Shown: one piece after another, positions 1 through 6,038 of the stretch
How positions within the stretch are numbered: the stretch's first letter is position 1
Layout of the letters: each line of letters starts with the position of its first letter
The notes under the pieces: model-generated
The model's input: the letters and a program-made list of their open reading frames with translations, nothing else
Told to the model about the DNA's origin: nothing
Database searches by the model: none
Assembly (NCBI GenBank): GCA_937923365.1
Contig: CALAIJ010000067.1
Span: 1-7,507, forward strand
Length of the DNA stretch: 7,507 nucleotides
Origin: an uncultured Sulfitobacter sp.
Lineage (GTDB): Bacteria; Pseudomonadota; Alphaproteobacteria; Rhodobacterales; Rhodobacteraceae
Direction: 5' to 3'
Made by a program: the position numbers and the translations under genes

Positions 1-508
1 CCTCGTGGTTGCGACCGACGACGTGCACAACGACATCGAGCCTTTGGCGGTTGCGAAAATCCTCAAGGCGATCGTGGACGAAGAGCAGCCGGGCCTCGTG
101 CTGTGCGGCAAGCAAGCCATCGACAACGACATGAACGCGACCGGTCAGATGCTGTCAGCGCTGATGGGCTGGTCACAGGCGACATTTGCCTCTGAAGTCG
201 AAATCGCGGGCGACAAAGCCAAAGTCACACGCGAAGTCGACGGCGGTTTGCAGACCATCGAGGTCTCCATGCCGACGGTTGTCACCGTTGACCTGCGCCT
301 GAACGAACCGCGCTATGCGTCGCTGCCCAACATCATGAAGGCCAAGAAAAAGCCTTTGGACGAAAAGACGCCAGCCGATTACGGCGTGGACGTCGCAAAC
401 CGTCTGGAAATCGTCAAAACTGTTGAGCCTGAGGCACGTGCTGCTGGCATCAAGGTAGGCTCGGTTGACGAGCTGGTCGAGAAACTCAAAGAAGCGGGGG
501 CTGTGTAA
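1..508 (+). CDS. etfB: Electron transfer flavoprotein beta subunit, 3' part
   Basis: Small subunit of the ETF heterodimer. ETF takes electrons from acyl-CoA and other dehydrogenases and passes them to ETF-ubiquinone oxidoreductase; the beta subunit binds AMP structurally and contacts the dehydrogenase. The gene enters from the left edge (first whole codon at base 2). About 168 C-terminal residues are visible of a usual total near 250, so roughly the first third is missing. The GTG at base 5 is an internal codon, not a start. Visible marks are VVATDD, the GKQAIDND stretch typical of EtfB, the segment from REVDGG to the proline of SMPTVVTVD that fits the ETF-beta signature, and the dehydrogenase-recognition loop [20 protein letters not shown]. 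The TAA stop overlaps the etfA ATG by one base, implying translational coupling and equal subunit output. Identity is very secure. Confidence 0.97.
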   Translation, partial: LVVATDDVHNDIEPLAVAKILKAIVDEEQPGLVLCGKQAIDNDMNATGQMLSALMGWSQATFASEVEIAGDKAKVTREVDGGLQTIEVSMPTVVTVDLRLNEPRYASLPNIMKAKKKPLDEKTPADYGVDVANRLEIVKTVEPEARAAGIKVGSVDELVEKLKEAGAV

Positions 509-1434
509 TGGCTGTTCTACTCCTTGCAGAAGTAACCGATGGCGAACTGGCGATGGACGCCACTGCCAAGGCTGTCACTGCGGCAGTGAAACTGGGCGAC
601 GTGACCGTTCTGGCCTGTGGCGGCTCTGCCGCTGCGGCGGGCGATGCGGCGTCCAAGATTGACGGTGTGTCCAAAGTGCTGGTTGCCGAAGATGCGTCTT
701 TGGGTCACCGCCTTGCGGAATCCACCGCAGCCTTGATCGTGTCCCTTGCAGGCGACTACGAACACATCGTTGCACCCGCAACAACGGACGCCAAGAACGT
801 GATGCCCCGCGTGGCGGCTTTGCTGGACGTGATGGTTATCTCTGACGCGTCGGGCGTTGTGGATGCCGATACGTTCGAGCGTCCGATCTATGCAGGCAAC
901 GCGGTCCAGACGGTGAAATCCTCTGACGCCAAAAAAGTCATCACCTTCCGCACATCGACATTCGATGCGGCGGGCGAAGGCGGCTCCGCCTCTGTCGAGA
1001 CTGTCTCCGCGGCGGCTGACCCCGGTTTGTCGAGCTGGGTCGAGGACAAAGTTGCAGCCTCTGACCGTCCGGAACTGACATCGGCTGGTGTTGTTGTCTC
1101 CGGTGGTCGCGGCGTCGGCTCCGAAGAGGACTTTGCCCTGATCGAGAAACTGGCCGACAAGCTGGGCGCTGCGGTTGGCGCGTCCCGTGCTGCGGTCGAT
1201 TCAGGCTATGCCCCCAACGACTGGCAGGTTGGCCAGACCGGTAAGGTGGTTGCACCTGACCTTTATGTTGCAGTCGGTATTTCCGGCGCGATCCAGCACC
1301 TTGCGGGCATGAAGGACAGCAAAGTCATCGTGGCGATCAACAAAGACGAAGAAGCGCCGATTTTTCAGGTCGCAGACTTCGGGCTTGTGGCCGACCTCTT
1401 TGATGCGGTCCCTGCACTGATCGAAAAGCTCTGA
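508..1434 (+). CDS. etfA: Electron transfer flavoprotein alpha subunit
   Basis: Large, FAD-carrying subunit of ETF, 308 residues, the normal length. Residues 1 to about 185 form the N-terminal alpha/beta domain, which packs against EtfB. The C-terminal FAD domain follows, with SGGRGVG (198-204), GASRAAVD (224-231; the Arg and Ser contact FAD in known ETFs), QVGQTGK (240-246), and the ETF-alpha signature [12 protein letters not shown] (257-268) followed by [11 protein letters not shown]. The ATG shares its A with the etfB stop (TAATG), so the start is fixed by coupling. No redox or FAD-contact residue appears to be missing. A strong terminator begins 25 bases after the stop, so etfBA ends here. 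The product probably works with acyl-CoA dehydrogenases in the same pathway as the nearby hbd. Confidence 0.98.
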   Translation: MAVLLLAEVTDGELAMDATAKAVTAAVKLGDVTVLACGGSAAAAGDAASKIDGVSKVLVAEDASLGHRLAESTAALIVSLAGDYEHIVAPATTDAKNVMPRVAALLDVMVISDASGVVDADTFERPIYAGNAVQTVKSSDAKKVITFRTSTFDAAGEGGSASVETVSAAADPGLSSWVEDKVAASDRPELTSAGVVVSGGRGVGSEEDFALIEKLADKLGAAVGASRAAVDSGYAPNDWQVGQTGKVVAPDLYVAVGISGAIQHLAGMKDSKVIVAINKDEEAPIFQVADFGLVADLFDAVPALIEKL

Positions 1435-1459
1435 GGGGATCAAACCCCGTTGAAGTTTG

Positions 1460-1490
1460 AAAGGCCCGCTGTTTCAGCGGGCCTTTTTAT
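1460..1490. terminator. Bidirectional Rho-independent terminator between etfA and the convergent gene
   Basis: A perfect 11-bp inverted repeat, AAAGGCCCGCT (1460-1470) and AGCGGGCCTTT (1476-1486), with a 5-base loop GTTTC. On the plus strand it runs into five T (1484-1488), giving a classic terminator 25 bases after the etfA stop. Read from the minus strand, the same stem ends in TTT and directly follows the stop codon of the gene at 1487-2332, whose TAA occupies 1487-1489. The hairpin can therefore serve both converging genes. It looks stronger in the etfA direction because the T-run is longer there. Confidence 0.92.
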
Positions 1491-2332
1491 GTGCGCAAAG
1501 CCTCGATCACCGGGACCAATGCGCCCGCTGCGTCAGAGTGCGCGGTGGGGCCCAGCATTTGCTCTGCCGCCATCCGCTCCATCTCGCTGAAAACCATGCC
1601 TTTGACGTCCGCCCCTACCGCCCCGCCATTGGTGCTCATCTCGACCACATCGTCTACCAGCGGCGCGATTTGTGCGATCATATCGCGGGTAATGAACAAA
1701 GGGTCCTCACCCAGATCGGGAATGCCATGCGCGTTTGTAACAGGCATATCTTCAGGGGTGCGTGCGGCCAACCACAGCAAAACTTTCTTGCCTGATATCT
1801 GCCCCAACATCAGCCGCATCCGCGCCAACCACGCCTGCTGCAATTCACTGCGCACAATCGCAAACCGTTCGGGCGAAAGTGTCTGCAGATGTTGCAGCAT
1901 ATGTTTGGTGAAATTGAAGTCTGCAAAATCCACTTCCCCGTAGATCGTTTTCAGCAATGCCGAGGCGGTGACCAGCCGGTCATTGCGGCGTGGGTGCACC
2001 GAATAGAACCTGTTGGACAGGTTCTGCGCGCCAACCAACTGGATCACCGTGACATCAGCACGGCTGGCGGTTTCGATCACAAACGGGTCTTTGGCAAAGG
2101 CGTCAATGCCCGCATTCAAGAGCCCGAAGTTGACACAAGGCACCTCAAGCGCTTGCTCGATCAGCGCCGGAAAAGGTTCCGCAATGAATTTCCCATAGGT
2201 TTCCGTCCCGCCGATGAAGGCGACAAACCGCCCTTTCAGGGACCGCTTGGGCCCCCGAAACATCAGCTTTGACGTGCCATACCGACAGGTCAGATAATCA
2301 AGGCCACCCGGCCCGAGGATTTCGATGGACAT
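1487..2332 (-). CDS. Conserved protein of unknown function, DUF6473-like
   Basis: A 281-residue soluble protein with no signal peptide or membrane segment. Its N-terminus (MSIEILGPGGLDYLTCRYGTS, then LMFRGPKR and FIGGTETYGKF at 39-49) resembles what I remember of the DUF6473 family common in Rhodobacteraceae; no biochemical function is known to me. NFGLLNAGIDAF (68-79), VTVIQLVGAQNLSNRF (94-109), a strand-like KKVLLWLAAR (182-191) and a C-terminal AHSDAAGAL (264-272) suggest by spacing an SGNH-hydrolase-like fold, but the GDS nucleophile motif reads GGT here. I chose the ATG at 2330-2332 because family-like sequence begins there. The frame is open for 28 more codons to 2416, and no clear Shine-Dalgarno sequence precedes 2332, so the start is moderately certain. 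The gene converges on etfA and diverges from hbd, and its stop lies in the shared terminator. Confidence 0.85.
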   Translation of the reverse strand: MSIEILGPGGLDYLTCRYGTSKLMFRGPKRSLKGRFVAFIGGTETYGKFIAEPFPALIEQALEVPCVNFGLLNAGIDAFAKDPFVIETASRADVTVIQLVGAQNLSNRFYSVHPRRNDRLVTASALLKTIYGEVDFADFNFTKHMLQHLQTLSPERFAIVRSELQQAWLARMRLMLGQISGKKVLLWLAARTPEDMPVTNAHGIPDLGEDPLFITRDMIAQIAPLVDDVVEMSTNGGAVGADVKGMVFSEMERMAAEQMLGPTAHSDAAGALVPVIEALRT

Positions 2333-2399
2333 ATACCAAAGTACCCGAATTGTTTTCACCCAAGCCAAAGGATGGCCCGACAGGTCCTGCGATTCGCTT

Positions 2400-2418
2400 A
2401 ACTGGCAGTTTTGCAAAA
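2400..2418. promoter_or_regulatory. Candidate operator: overlapping palindromes AACTGgCAGTT and TTTTGCAAAA
   Basis: AACTG-G-CAGTT (2400-2410) is a perfect 5+5 inverted repeat and overlaps by two bases the perfect 10-base palindrome TTTTGCAAAA (2409-2418). From memory, ScfR-family regulators of short-chain acyl-CoA metabolism in Rhodobacteraceae (for example PccR) recognise two TTTGCAAA boxes separated by four bases. Here one box is perfect (2410-2417), but the position four bases further on (2422-2429) matches only in its TTT. So this is at best a half site. The link to regulation of hbd is inference. Confidence 0.3.
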
Positions 2419-2496
2419 AGTTTTCGGCGAATGTCCGGCGCTGGGCCGCCCTGCCCTTGCAGCGCAGGCACGCCGCATCCTACTGTGGGGCAAACC

Positions 2497-2503
2497 AAAG
2501 GAG
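2497..2503 (+). promoter_or_regulatory. Shine-Dalgarno sequence fixing the hbd start
   Basis: AAAGGAG ends six bases before the ATG at 2510. The reading frame is open upstream to 2411, but only this ATG has a good ribosome binding site and gives the normal hbd N-terminus immediately before the Rossmann motif. Confidence 0.85.
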
Positions 2504-2509
2504 CGGCCA

Positions 2510-3385
2510 ATGGATATCCAGACAATCGGGATTGTAGGTGCAGGACAGATGGGCAACGGCATTGCCCATGTGATGGCACTTGCAGGCTATGACGTGACCA
2601 TGACGGACGTCAGCACCGACGCGCTTGAGGCCGCCATGGCGACCATTACCGGCAACATGGATCGCCAGGTGTCACGCGACAAGATCACTGCACAGGCGCA
2701 AAAAGAGGCGCTTGCACGTATTCATACGACAGACAGCCTGATTAAGCTGGGGCCAAGTGACCTGATTATCGAAGCTGCAACGGAACGCGAAACCGTCAAG
2801 CAGGCAATCTTTGAGGACCTGCTGCCGCATCTGGCACCTCGGACAATCCTGACCTCCAACACGTCGTCCATTTCCATCACGCGTCTGGCCAGCCGTACGG
2901 ACCGGCCCGAGAAATTCATGGGCTTCCACTTCATGAATCCGGTGCCTGTGATGCAACTGGTTGAACTGATCCGCGGGATTGCCACAGATGCAGAGACCTT
3001 TGACGCCTGCAAGAAGGTGGTGGACCGTCTGGGCAAGACCGCAGCCTCTGCCGAGGACTTTCCCGCCTTCATCGTGAACCGCATTCTGATGCCCATGATC
3101 AATGAGGCGGTCTATACGCTTTATGAAGGGGTGGGCAATGTGCAGTCCATCGACAGCTCTATGAAGCTGGGGGCGAACCACCCGATGGGGCCACTGGAAC
3201 TGGCCGATTTCATTGGGCTGGATACCTGTCTGGCAATCATGAACGTGCTGCATGACGGATTGGCGGACACCAAGTACCGCCCCTGCCCGCTGCTGACCAA
3301 ATACGTCGAAGCGGGCTGGTTGGGCCGCAAATCCCAACGAGGGTTCTACGACTACCGTGGCGACAGTCCTGTCCCAACACGCTAA
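2510..3385 (+). CDS. hbd: 3-hydroxybutyryl-CoA dehydrogenase
   Basis: Catalyses the reversible NAD(P)-dependent oxidation of 3-hydroxybutyryl-CoA to acetoacetyl-CoA, in the cytoplasm, in butyrate, crotonyl-CoA and polyhydroxybutyrate-linked metabolism. The product has 291 residues, the usual size of the single-domain-pair enzyme. The N-terminal Rossmann fold has GAGQMG (10-15) and Asp33 at the end of strand 2, an acidic residue typical of NAD preference. The active site is complete: SNTSS (116-120, Ser119), GFHFMNPVPVMQLVELI (138-154, with catalytic His140 and Glu152) and Asn190 in VNRILMPMINEAV. The C-terminal helical domain contains HPMGPLELADFIGLD and ends GWLGRKSQRGFYDYRG. There is no fused hydratase domain, so this is the short bacterial form and not FadB. 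Together with etfBA on the same strand it indicates an acyl-CoA oxidation cluster, interrupted by the opposed DUF6473-like gene. Confidence 0.97.
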   Translation: MDIQTIGIVGAGQMGNGIAHVMALAGYDVTMTDVSTDALEAAMATITGNMDRQVSRDKITAQAQKEALARIHTTDSLIKLGPSDLIIEAATERETVKQAIFEDLLPHLAPRTILTSNTSSISITRLASRTDRPEKFMGFHFMNPVPVMQLVELIRGIATDAETFDACKKVVDRLGKTAASAEDFPAFIVNRILMPMINEAVYTLYEGVGNVQSIDSSMKLGANHPMGPLELADFIGLDTCLAIMNVLHDGLADTKYRPCPLLTKYVEAGWLGRKSQRGFYDYRGDSPVPTR

Positions 3386-3523
3386 AATTCATGTGTTCCG
3401 CCGGCTGGGGGCACTGCGCGCTTCGGCCCATTGAGCGCACAAAGGTGCCGCACTTGGCCGTGACGGCATGACGGTGGCCAACTCCAGACCCAAAATCTTC
3501 GGATGACTTGAAAGGGGCTAAAG

Positions 3524-4411
3524 TTAGTCTCTCAGCGCCAGAGTATGCGCCCGCAGCCACGCCATGAATTCGCGCGGGTTATCGGCGTATTTGTCCAGTT
3601 CCGCCTGCGGGATCGGATGACCGACAATAGGGCCCTGAGGCTTGTTACAACTGTGCACGATCTCATGCAGCAAAAGGCCCTGGCGCAGCATCGGGCTAAG
3701 CTTGTTGGCGATCTGGTAGGCGCGGCTGTTTTGGCCGGGGAATTTCATTGGCACAACCTGCGCGCCAGAGCGGCGAATGACCTTGGCGGTAAAGACATTC
3801 CATTCGGCTTCTACGGCGGGGCCGAACCACGTCTCGGACGCTGCCACCGACCCGGACGGAAAAAGGGCGACAACGCCACCATCTTTGAGGTGGGCCATAG
3901 CTTTGGCGCGCATTTCGACGCCCTTGCGCTGAGCGTCGGGATCGTGGGGGAAAGGCACAGGGATCATGAAGCTGCCCGCGACCTCATCAATATCCGTCAG
4001 CAAGGACCGTGTGAGGATACGGTAGTCAGGGCGCACACGACCGATCAGATCGGCAAAAATCATGCCATCGACCATCCCGTGGGGGTGGTTGGCAACAACA
4101 ACAACAGGCCCTTCTTTGGGGATACGGTCCAGCTGTGACTGGGGGGTGGTCAGATCGATCCCCATCGTGTCGAGCGCACCCCGCCAGAAGGCCTGCCCTG
4201 TGGGCACACCGCGACGCTCGAACTGGCGCACCATGCGCAGGATCGACAGCTTGCCCGTGAACATCTCCATGATGCTGATGAACCGGCTTTTCCACGGGTC
4301 CTCAAAAGTTGACGCATACGACAGGCTGGAGCGGTCATACTTGTTAAAGTTGACCGTCTCGCCATCGGATGTGTCTACATCTTTGCCATCGGCTGTTGAT
4401 GTGTCGTTCAT
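3524..4411 (-). CDS. Lysophospholipid/aminolipid acyltransferase (PlsC-like superfamily)
   Basis: Predicted to transfer a fatty acyl group to a lyso-lipid at the inner membrane; the acceptor is unknown. It has 295 residues. The acyltransferase core has ANHPHGMVDG (107-116) with catalytic His109 and Asp115, ILTRSLL (132-138), FPSGS (184-188) in place of the usual FPEGT, GAQVVPMKFPGQN (216-228) and IVGHPIP (262-268). His109 and Asp115 are separated by five residues rather than the four of classic PlsC, and HPHG recalls the DGAT2/MGAT branch. Residues 1-25 are acidic and probably disordered; residues 45-62 could be an amphipathic membrane anchor. The ATG is preceded by AAGGTG four bases upstream. 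It is the last gene of the chvG-hprK-rapZ-EIIA-ptsH run, 35 bases after ptsH. Roseobacters have a related enzyme, SalA, for a sulfur-containing aminolipid; this could be it, but I cannot distinguish it from other lyso-lipid acyltransferases. Confidence 0.88.
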   Translation of the reverse strand: MNDTSTADGKDVDTSDGETVNFNKYDRSSLSYASTFEDPWKSRFISIMEMFTGKLSILRMVRQFERRGVPTGQAFWRGALDTMGIDLTTPQSQLDRIPKEGPVVVVANHPHGMVDGMIFADLIGRVRPDYRILTRSLLTDIDEVAGSFMIPVPFPHDPDAQRKGVEMRAKAMAHLKDGGVVALFPSGSVAASETWFGPAVEAEWNVFTAKVIRRSGAQVVPMKFPGQNSRAYQIANKLSPMLRQGLLLHEIVHSCNKPQGPIVGHPIPQAELDKYADNPREFMAWLRAHTLALRD

Positions 4412-4446
4412 GGATCACCTTCGATCGAAGCGGGCTCACTTTTGAT

Positions 4447-4716
4447 TTAGGAGCCTTCGCCGAATTTGTCTGCCACCAAGGCTGTCAGCGCCTCGGCCAG
4501 CGCATCAGCGTCTGCGCCGGAAGTTTGCACGTCAATAGTGCTTCCACGTGCTGCTGCCAACATCAAAAGGCCCATTATGCTGTCACCTGATGCACTGACG
4601 CCATCCTTGCTGACCTCGGCTGTGGCGTCAAATGCTTCGACAACCTCGACCAGTTTGGCCGAAGCGCGAGCATGCAGCCCCTTTTCGTTGACGATCTTGA
4701 GGGAGATTTCGGTCAT
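4447..4716 (-). CDS. ptsH: Phosphocarrier protein HPr
   Basis: Small cytoplasmic phosphocarrier of the phosphotransferase system, 89 residues, the normal length. It accepts phosphate from Enzyme I on His15, in the motif GLHARAS (13-19), and passes it to EIIA. The regulatory serine is also present: Ser46 in GDSIMGLLML (44-53), the site modified by HPr kinase, which is encoded three genes upstream. The ATG at 4714-4716 gives the canonical HPr N-terminus. The frame is open further upstream, but that part overlaps the EIIA gene and does not resemble HPr. An AAGGG overlapping the EIIA stop codon may serve as ribosome binding site, about ten bases from the ATG; the 13-base gap suggests translational coupling. 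No EI gene is visible in the window. Confidence 0.97.
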   Translation of the reverse strand: MTEISLKIVNEKGLHARASAKLVEVVEAFDATAEVSKDGVSASGDSIMGLLMLAAARGSTIDVQTSGADADALAEALTALVADKFGEGS

Positions 4717-4729
4717 GGTATTGAGGCCC

Positions 4730-5122
4730 TTACCCGGCGCTGACGTTATGGCTGTCGATGTACTTCTTAGCGGCTTCCAATGCGGCGCGCACGGCATCAG
4801 GCACGGGCAGATGGCGCGATTTTGCCAGCTTGAGCAGCATCGGCAGGTTTGCGCCGTAAAGAATGCGGCGGTTCTCGGGCTGGCAGGCCAGCAGACTAAG
4901 GTTTGACGGCGAGCCACCAAACAGATCGGTGACGATCACAACACCCGCGCCTTGATCGACAGCATCAGCGGCACTGCAAATCTCGCGCTGTTTGGCGTCG
5001 CGGTCGTGGTCGGCGGTAATCGCAATCGCCTGCACCCCGGTCTGGTCACCGATGACATGGCGCATCGCACCCAGGTATTCCTGAGCCAATCCTCCATGAG
5101 CCACGATGACGATGCCGATCAA
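4730..5122 (-). CDS. manX: PTS EIIA component, mannose family
   Basis: A free-standing EIIA domain of the mannose type, 130 residues, which receives phosphate from HPr on His9 in VIVAHGGLA (5-13). Other family marks are TDLFGGSPSN (65-74; Asp66 probably supports the active-site His) and GANLPMLL (90-97). No EIIB, EIIC or EIID lies nearby, so the protein probably has a regulatory job and does not drive sugar uptake; this agrees with the incomplete PTS known from alphaproteobacteria, where the gene is often called manX or ptsA. The start must be the TTG at 5120-5122: an in-frame TAA (the rapZ stop) lies two codons upstream, no ATG or GTG occurs in between, and AGAGG sits eight bases upstream. 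The family N-terminus MIGIVIVAHGG begins exactly at this TTG. Confidence 0.94.
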   Translation of the reverse strand: MIGIVIVAHGGLAQEYLGAMRHVIGDQTGVQAIAITADHDRDAKQREICSAADAVDQGAGVVIVTDLFGGSPSNLSLLACQPENRRILYGANLPMLLKLAKSRHLPVPDAVRAALEAAKKYIDSHNVSAG

Positions 5123-5125
5123 TGC

Positions 5126-6037
5126 TTAAACCTCTGTTGGATGCTGGCGATCCAGCTCGCGGTGTCTAATTGACACCTGCCAGCCGGCATCCGCAAGGCG
5201 CAAAGCGTGTTCTTCTGCCAACGTCACCGAACGGTGCTGCCCGCCTGTGCAGCCAAATGCGATGGCGATATACGATTTTCCCTCGTCCCTGTAGGCAGGC
5301 AACAGCAGTTCGCTGAGTTCAAAGACCTTCTGGGCGAAGGGGGCAAAGCGGGCATCTTCGCGCACATAGGCGGCGACATCCGCATCTGTCCCGTTTCGGC
5401 TGCGCAGGTCGGGATCCCAATAGGGGTTCCGCAAGAAGCGGCAGTCATGCACCGTATCGACACTGCGCGGCAGCCCGCGTTTGTAGGAAAACGACTGGAC
5501 GGACACAGCAAGGTGATGCCGCCCTTGGGGGGCGAACCACTGCTCGACTTCTTCGCGCATCTGGTGAATGTTGAGGCCTGTTGTATCGATCAGCACATCG
5601 GCGCGGGCACGAATGGGGCCCAGCAGCTCTTTCTCGCGCGTAATCCCTTGGGCGGGGCGGTCCTCGGGCGCCAGAGGATGGCGGCGGCGTGTTTCGGAGA
5701 ACCGGCGCAGCAACACATCGTCGGCGCAATCAAGATACAAAAGCTCCACCGCGAGACCAGAGCGTGTCGACAGTCGCCCGATCAAATCCAGAACCGCATT
5801 GGTCGAGAAATCGCGGTTGCGTGCGTCAATGCCCAAGGCGACTGAACGCGCGTTCACGGGACCCTCAAGCAAGGCAGGCAGCAACCGCAGCGGCAGGTTA
5901 TCGATCGCTTCGAACCCTGCATCTTCCAGCACATTCAGCGCAGACGAGCGGCCCGCGCCAGAAGGTCCGGTGACAAGGACCAGACGGCGTATGCCCGCAG
6001 GGACGGGCTGTGGTGGAACAGGTGTGTCTATGGGCAT
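5126..6037 (-). CDS. rapZ: RNase adapter protein RapZ / YvcJ-like P-loop protein
   Basis: A 303-residue cytoplasmic nucleotide-binding protein of the RapZ (YhbJ/YvcJ) family. In enterobacteria RapZ guides RNase E to the sRNA GlmZ and controls glucosamine-6-phosphate synthesis; the alphaproteobacterial role is not known to me. The N-terminal P-loop domain has GPSGAGRSS (24-32), where the Walker A Lys is replaced by Arg30, followed by DAGFEAIDNLP (39-49) and a Walker B-like VELLYLDCAD (97-106) leading to RRFSETRRRHPL (111-122). The C-terminal domain has FSYKRGLP and GCTGGQHRSV (262-271), the strongest family signature. The ATG at 6035-6037 lies one base after the hprK stop (TGA-G-ATG), so the two are coupled. 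The frame extends to 6217, but that part overlaps hprK and is unlike RapZ. The stop is three bases from the EIIA start, in the same frame. Confidence 0.95.
   Translation of the reverse strand: MPIDTPVPPQPVPAGIRRLVLVTGPSGAGRSSALNVLEDAGFEAIDNLPLRLLPALLEGPVNARSVALGIDARNRDFSTNAVLDLIGRLSTRSGLAVELLYLDCADDVLLRRFSETRRRHPLAPEDRPAQGITREKELLGPIRARADVLIDTTGLNIHQMREEVEQWFAPQGRHHLAVSVQSFSYKRGLPRSVDTVHDCRFLRNPYWDPDLRSRNGTDADVAAYVREDARFAPFAQKVFELSELLLPAYRDEGKSYIAIAFGCTGGQHRSVTLAEEHALRLADAGWQVSIRHRELDRQHPTEV
5131..5135 (-). promoter_or_regulatory. Shine-Dalgarno sequence fixing the TTG start of the EIIA gene
   Basis: AGAGG on the minus strand lies within the last codons of rapZ, eight bases before the TTG at 5120-5122. 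It supports initiation at a rare start codon immediately after the rapZ stop. Confidence 0.7.
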
Positions 6038-6038
6038 C

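Larger units (their letters stand above)
2333..2509. promoter_or_regulatory. Divergent intergenic region, presumed promoters for the DUF6473-like gene and hbd
   Basis: A 177-base non-coding stretch between two divergently transcribed starts, so it should hold at least one promoter in each direction. I could not place convincing -35/-10 pairs on either strand. The notable structure is a cluster of two overlapping palindromes at 2400-2418, about 90 bases upstream of the hbd start, listed separately. Confidence 0.6.

Noticed and set aside
2341..2439. Sigma-70-like -35/-10 pairs for hbd and the DUF6473-like gene
   Set aside because: TTGTTT (2350) and TTGCAA (2411) have no acceptable -10 at 16-18 bases, and minus-strand candidates are equally weak.
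2672..3337. A 221-codon open frame antisense to hbd
   Set aside because: Its translation has no recognisable motif and mirrors the codon bias of the well-supported hbd gene; long antisense frames are common in GC-rich coding DNA.
3454..3481. Inverted repeat TTGGCC/GGCCAA between hbd and the acyltransferase as a terminator
   Set aside because: The arms are only six bases, the loop is 16 bases, and no T-run follows on either strand. The convergent gap 3386-3523 holds no terminator I can support.
3545..4138. A 197-codon open frame antisense to the acyltransferase
   Set aside because: No domain-like pattern and no ribosome binding site; the opposite strand carries clear acyltransferase motifs across the same stretch.
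4717..4920. A possible N-terminal extension of HPr upstream of 4716
   Set aside because: The extra residues lie within the EIIA gene in another frame, are rich in Cys, Arg and Trp, and HPr has its standard length from the ATG at 4714-4716.
5207..5845. A 212-codon open frame antisense to rapZ
   Set aside because: Overlaps the most conserved part of RapZ and shows no protein family features of its own.
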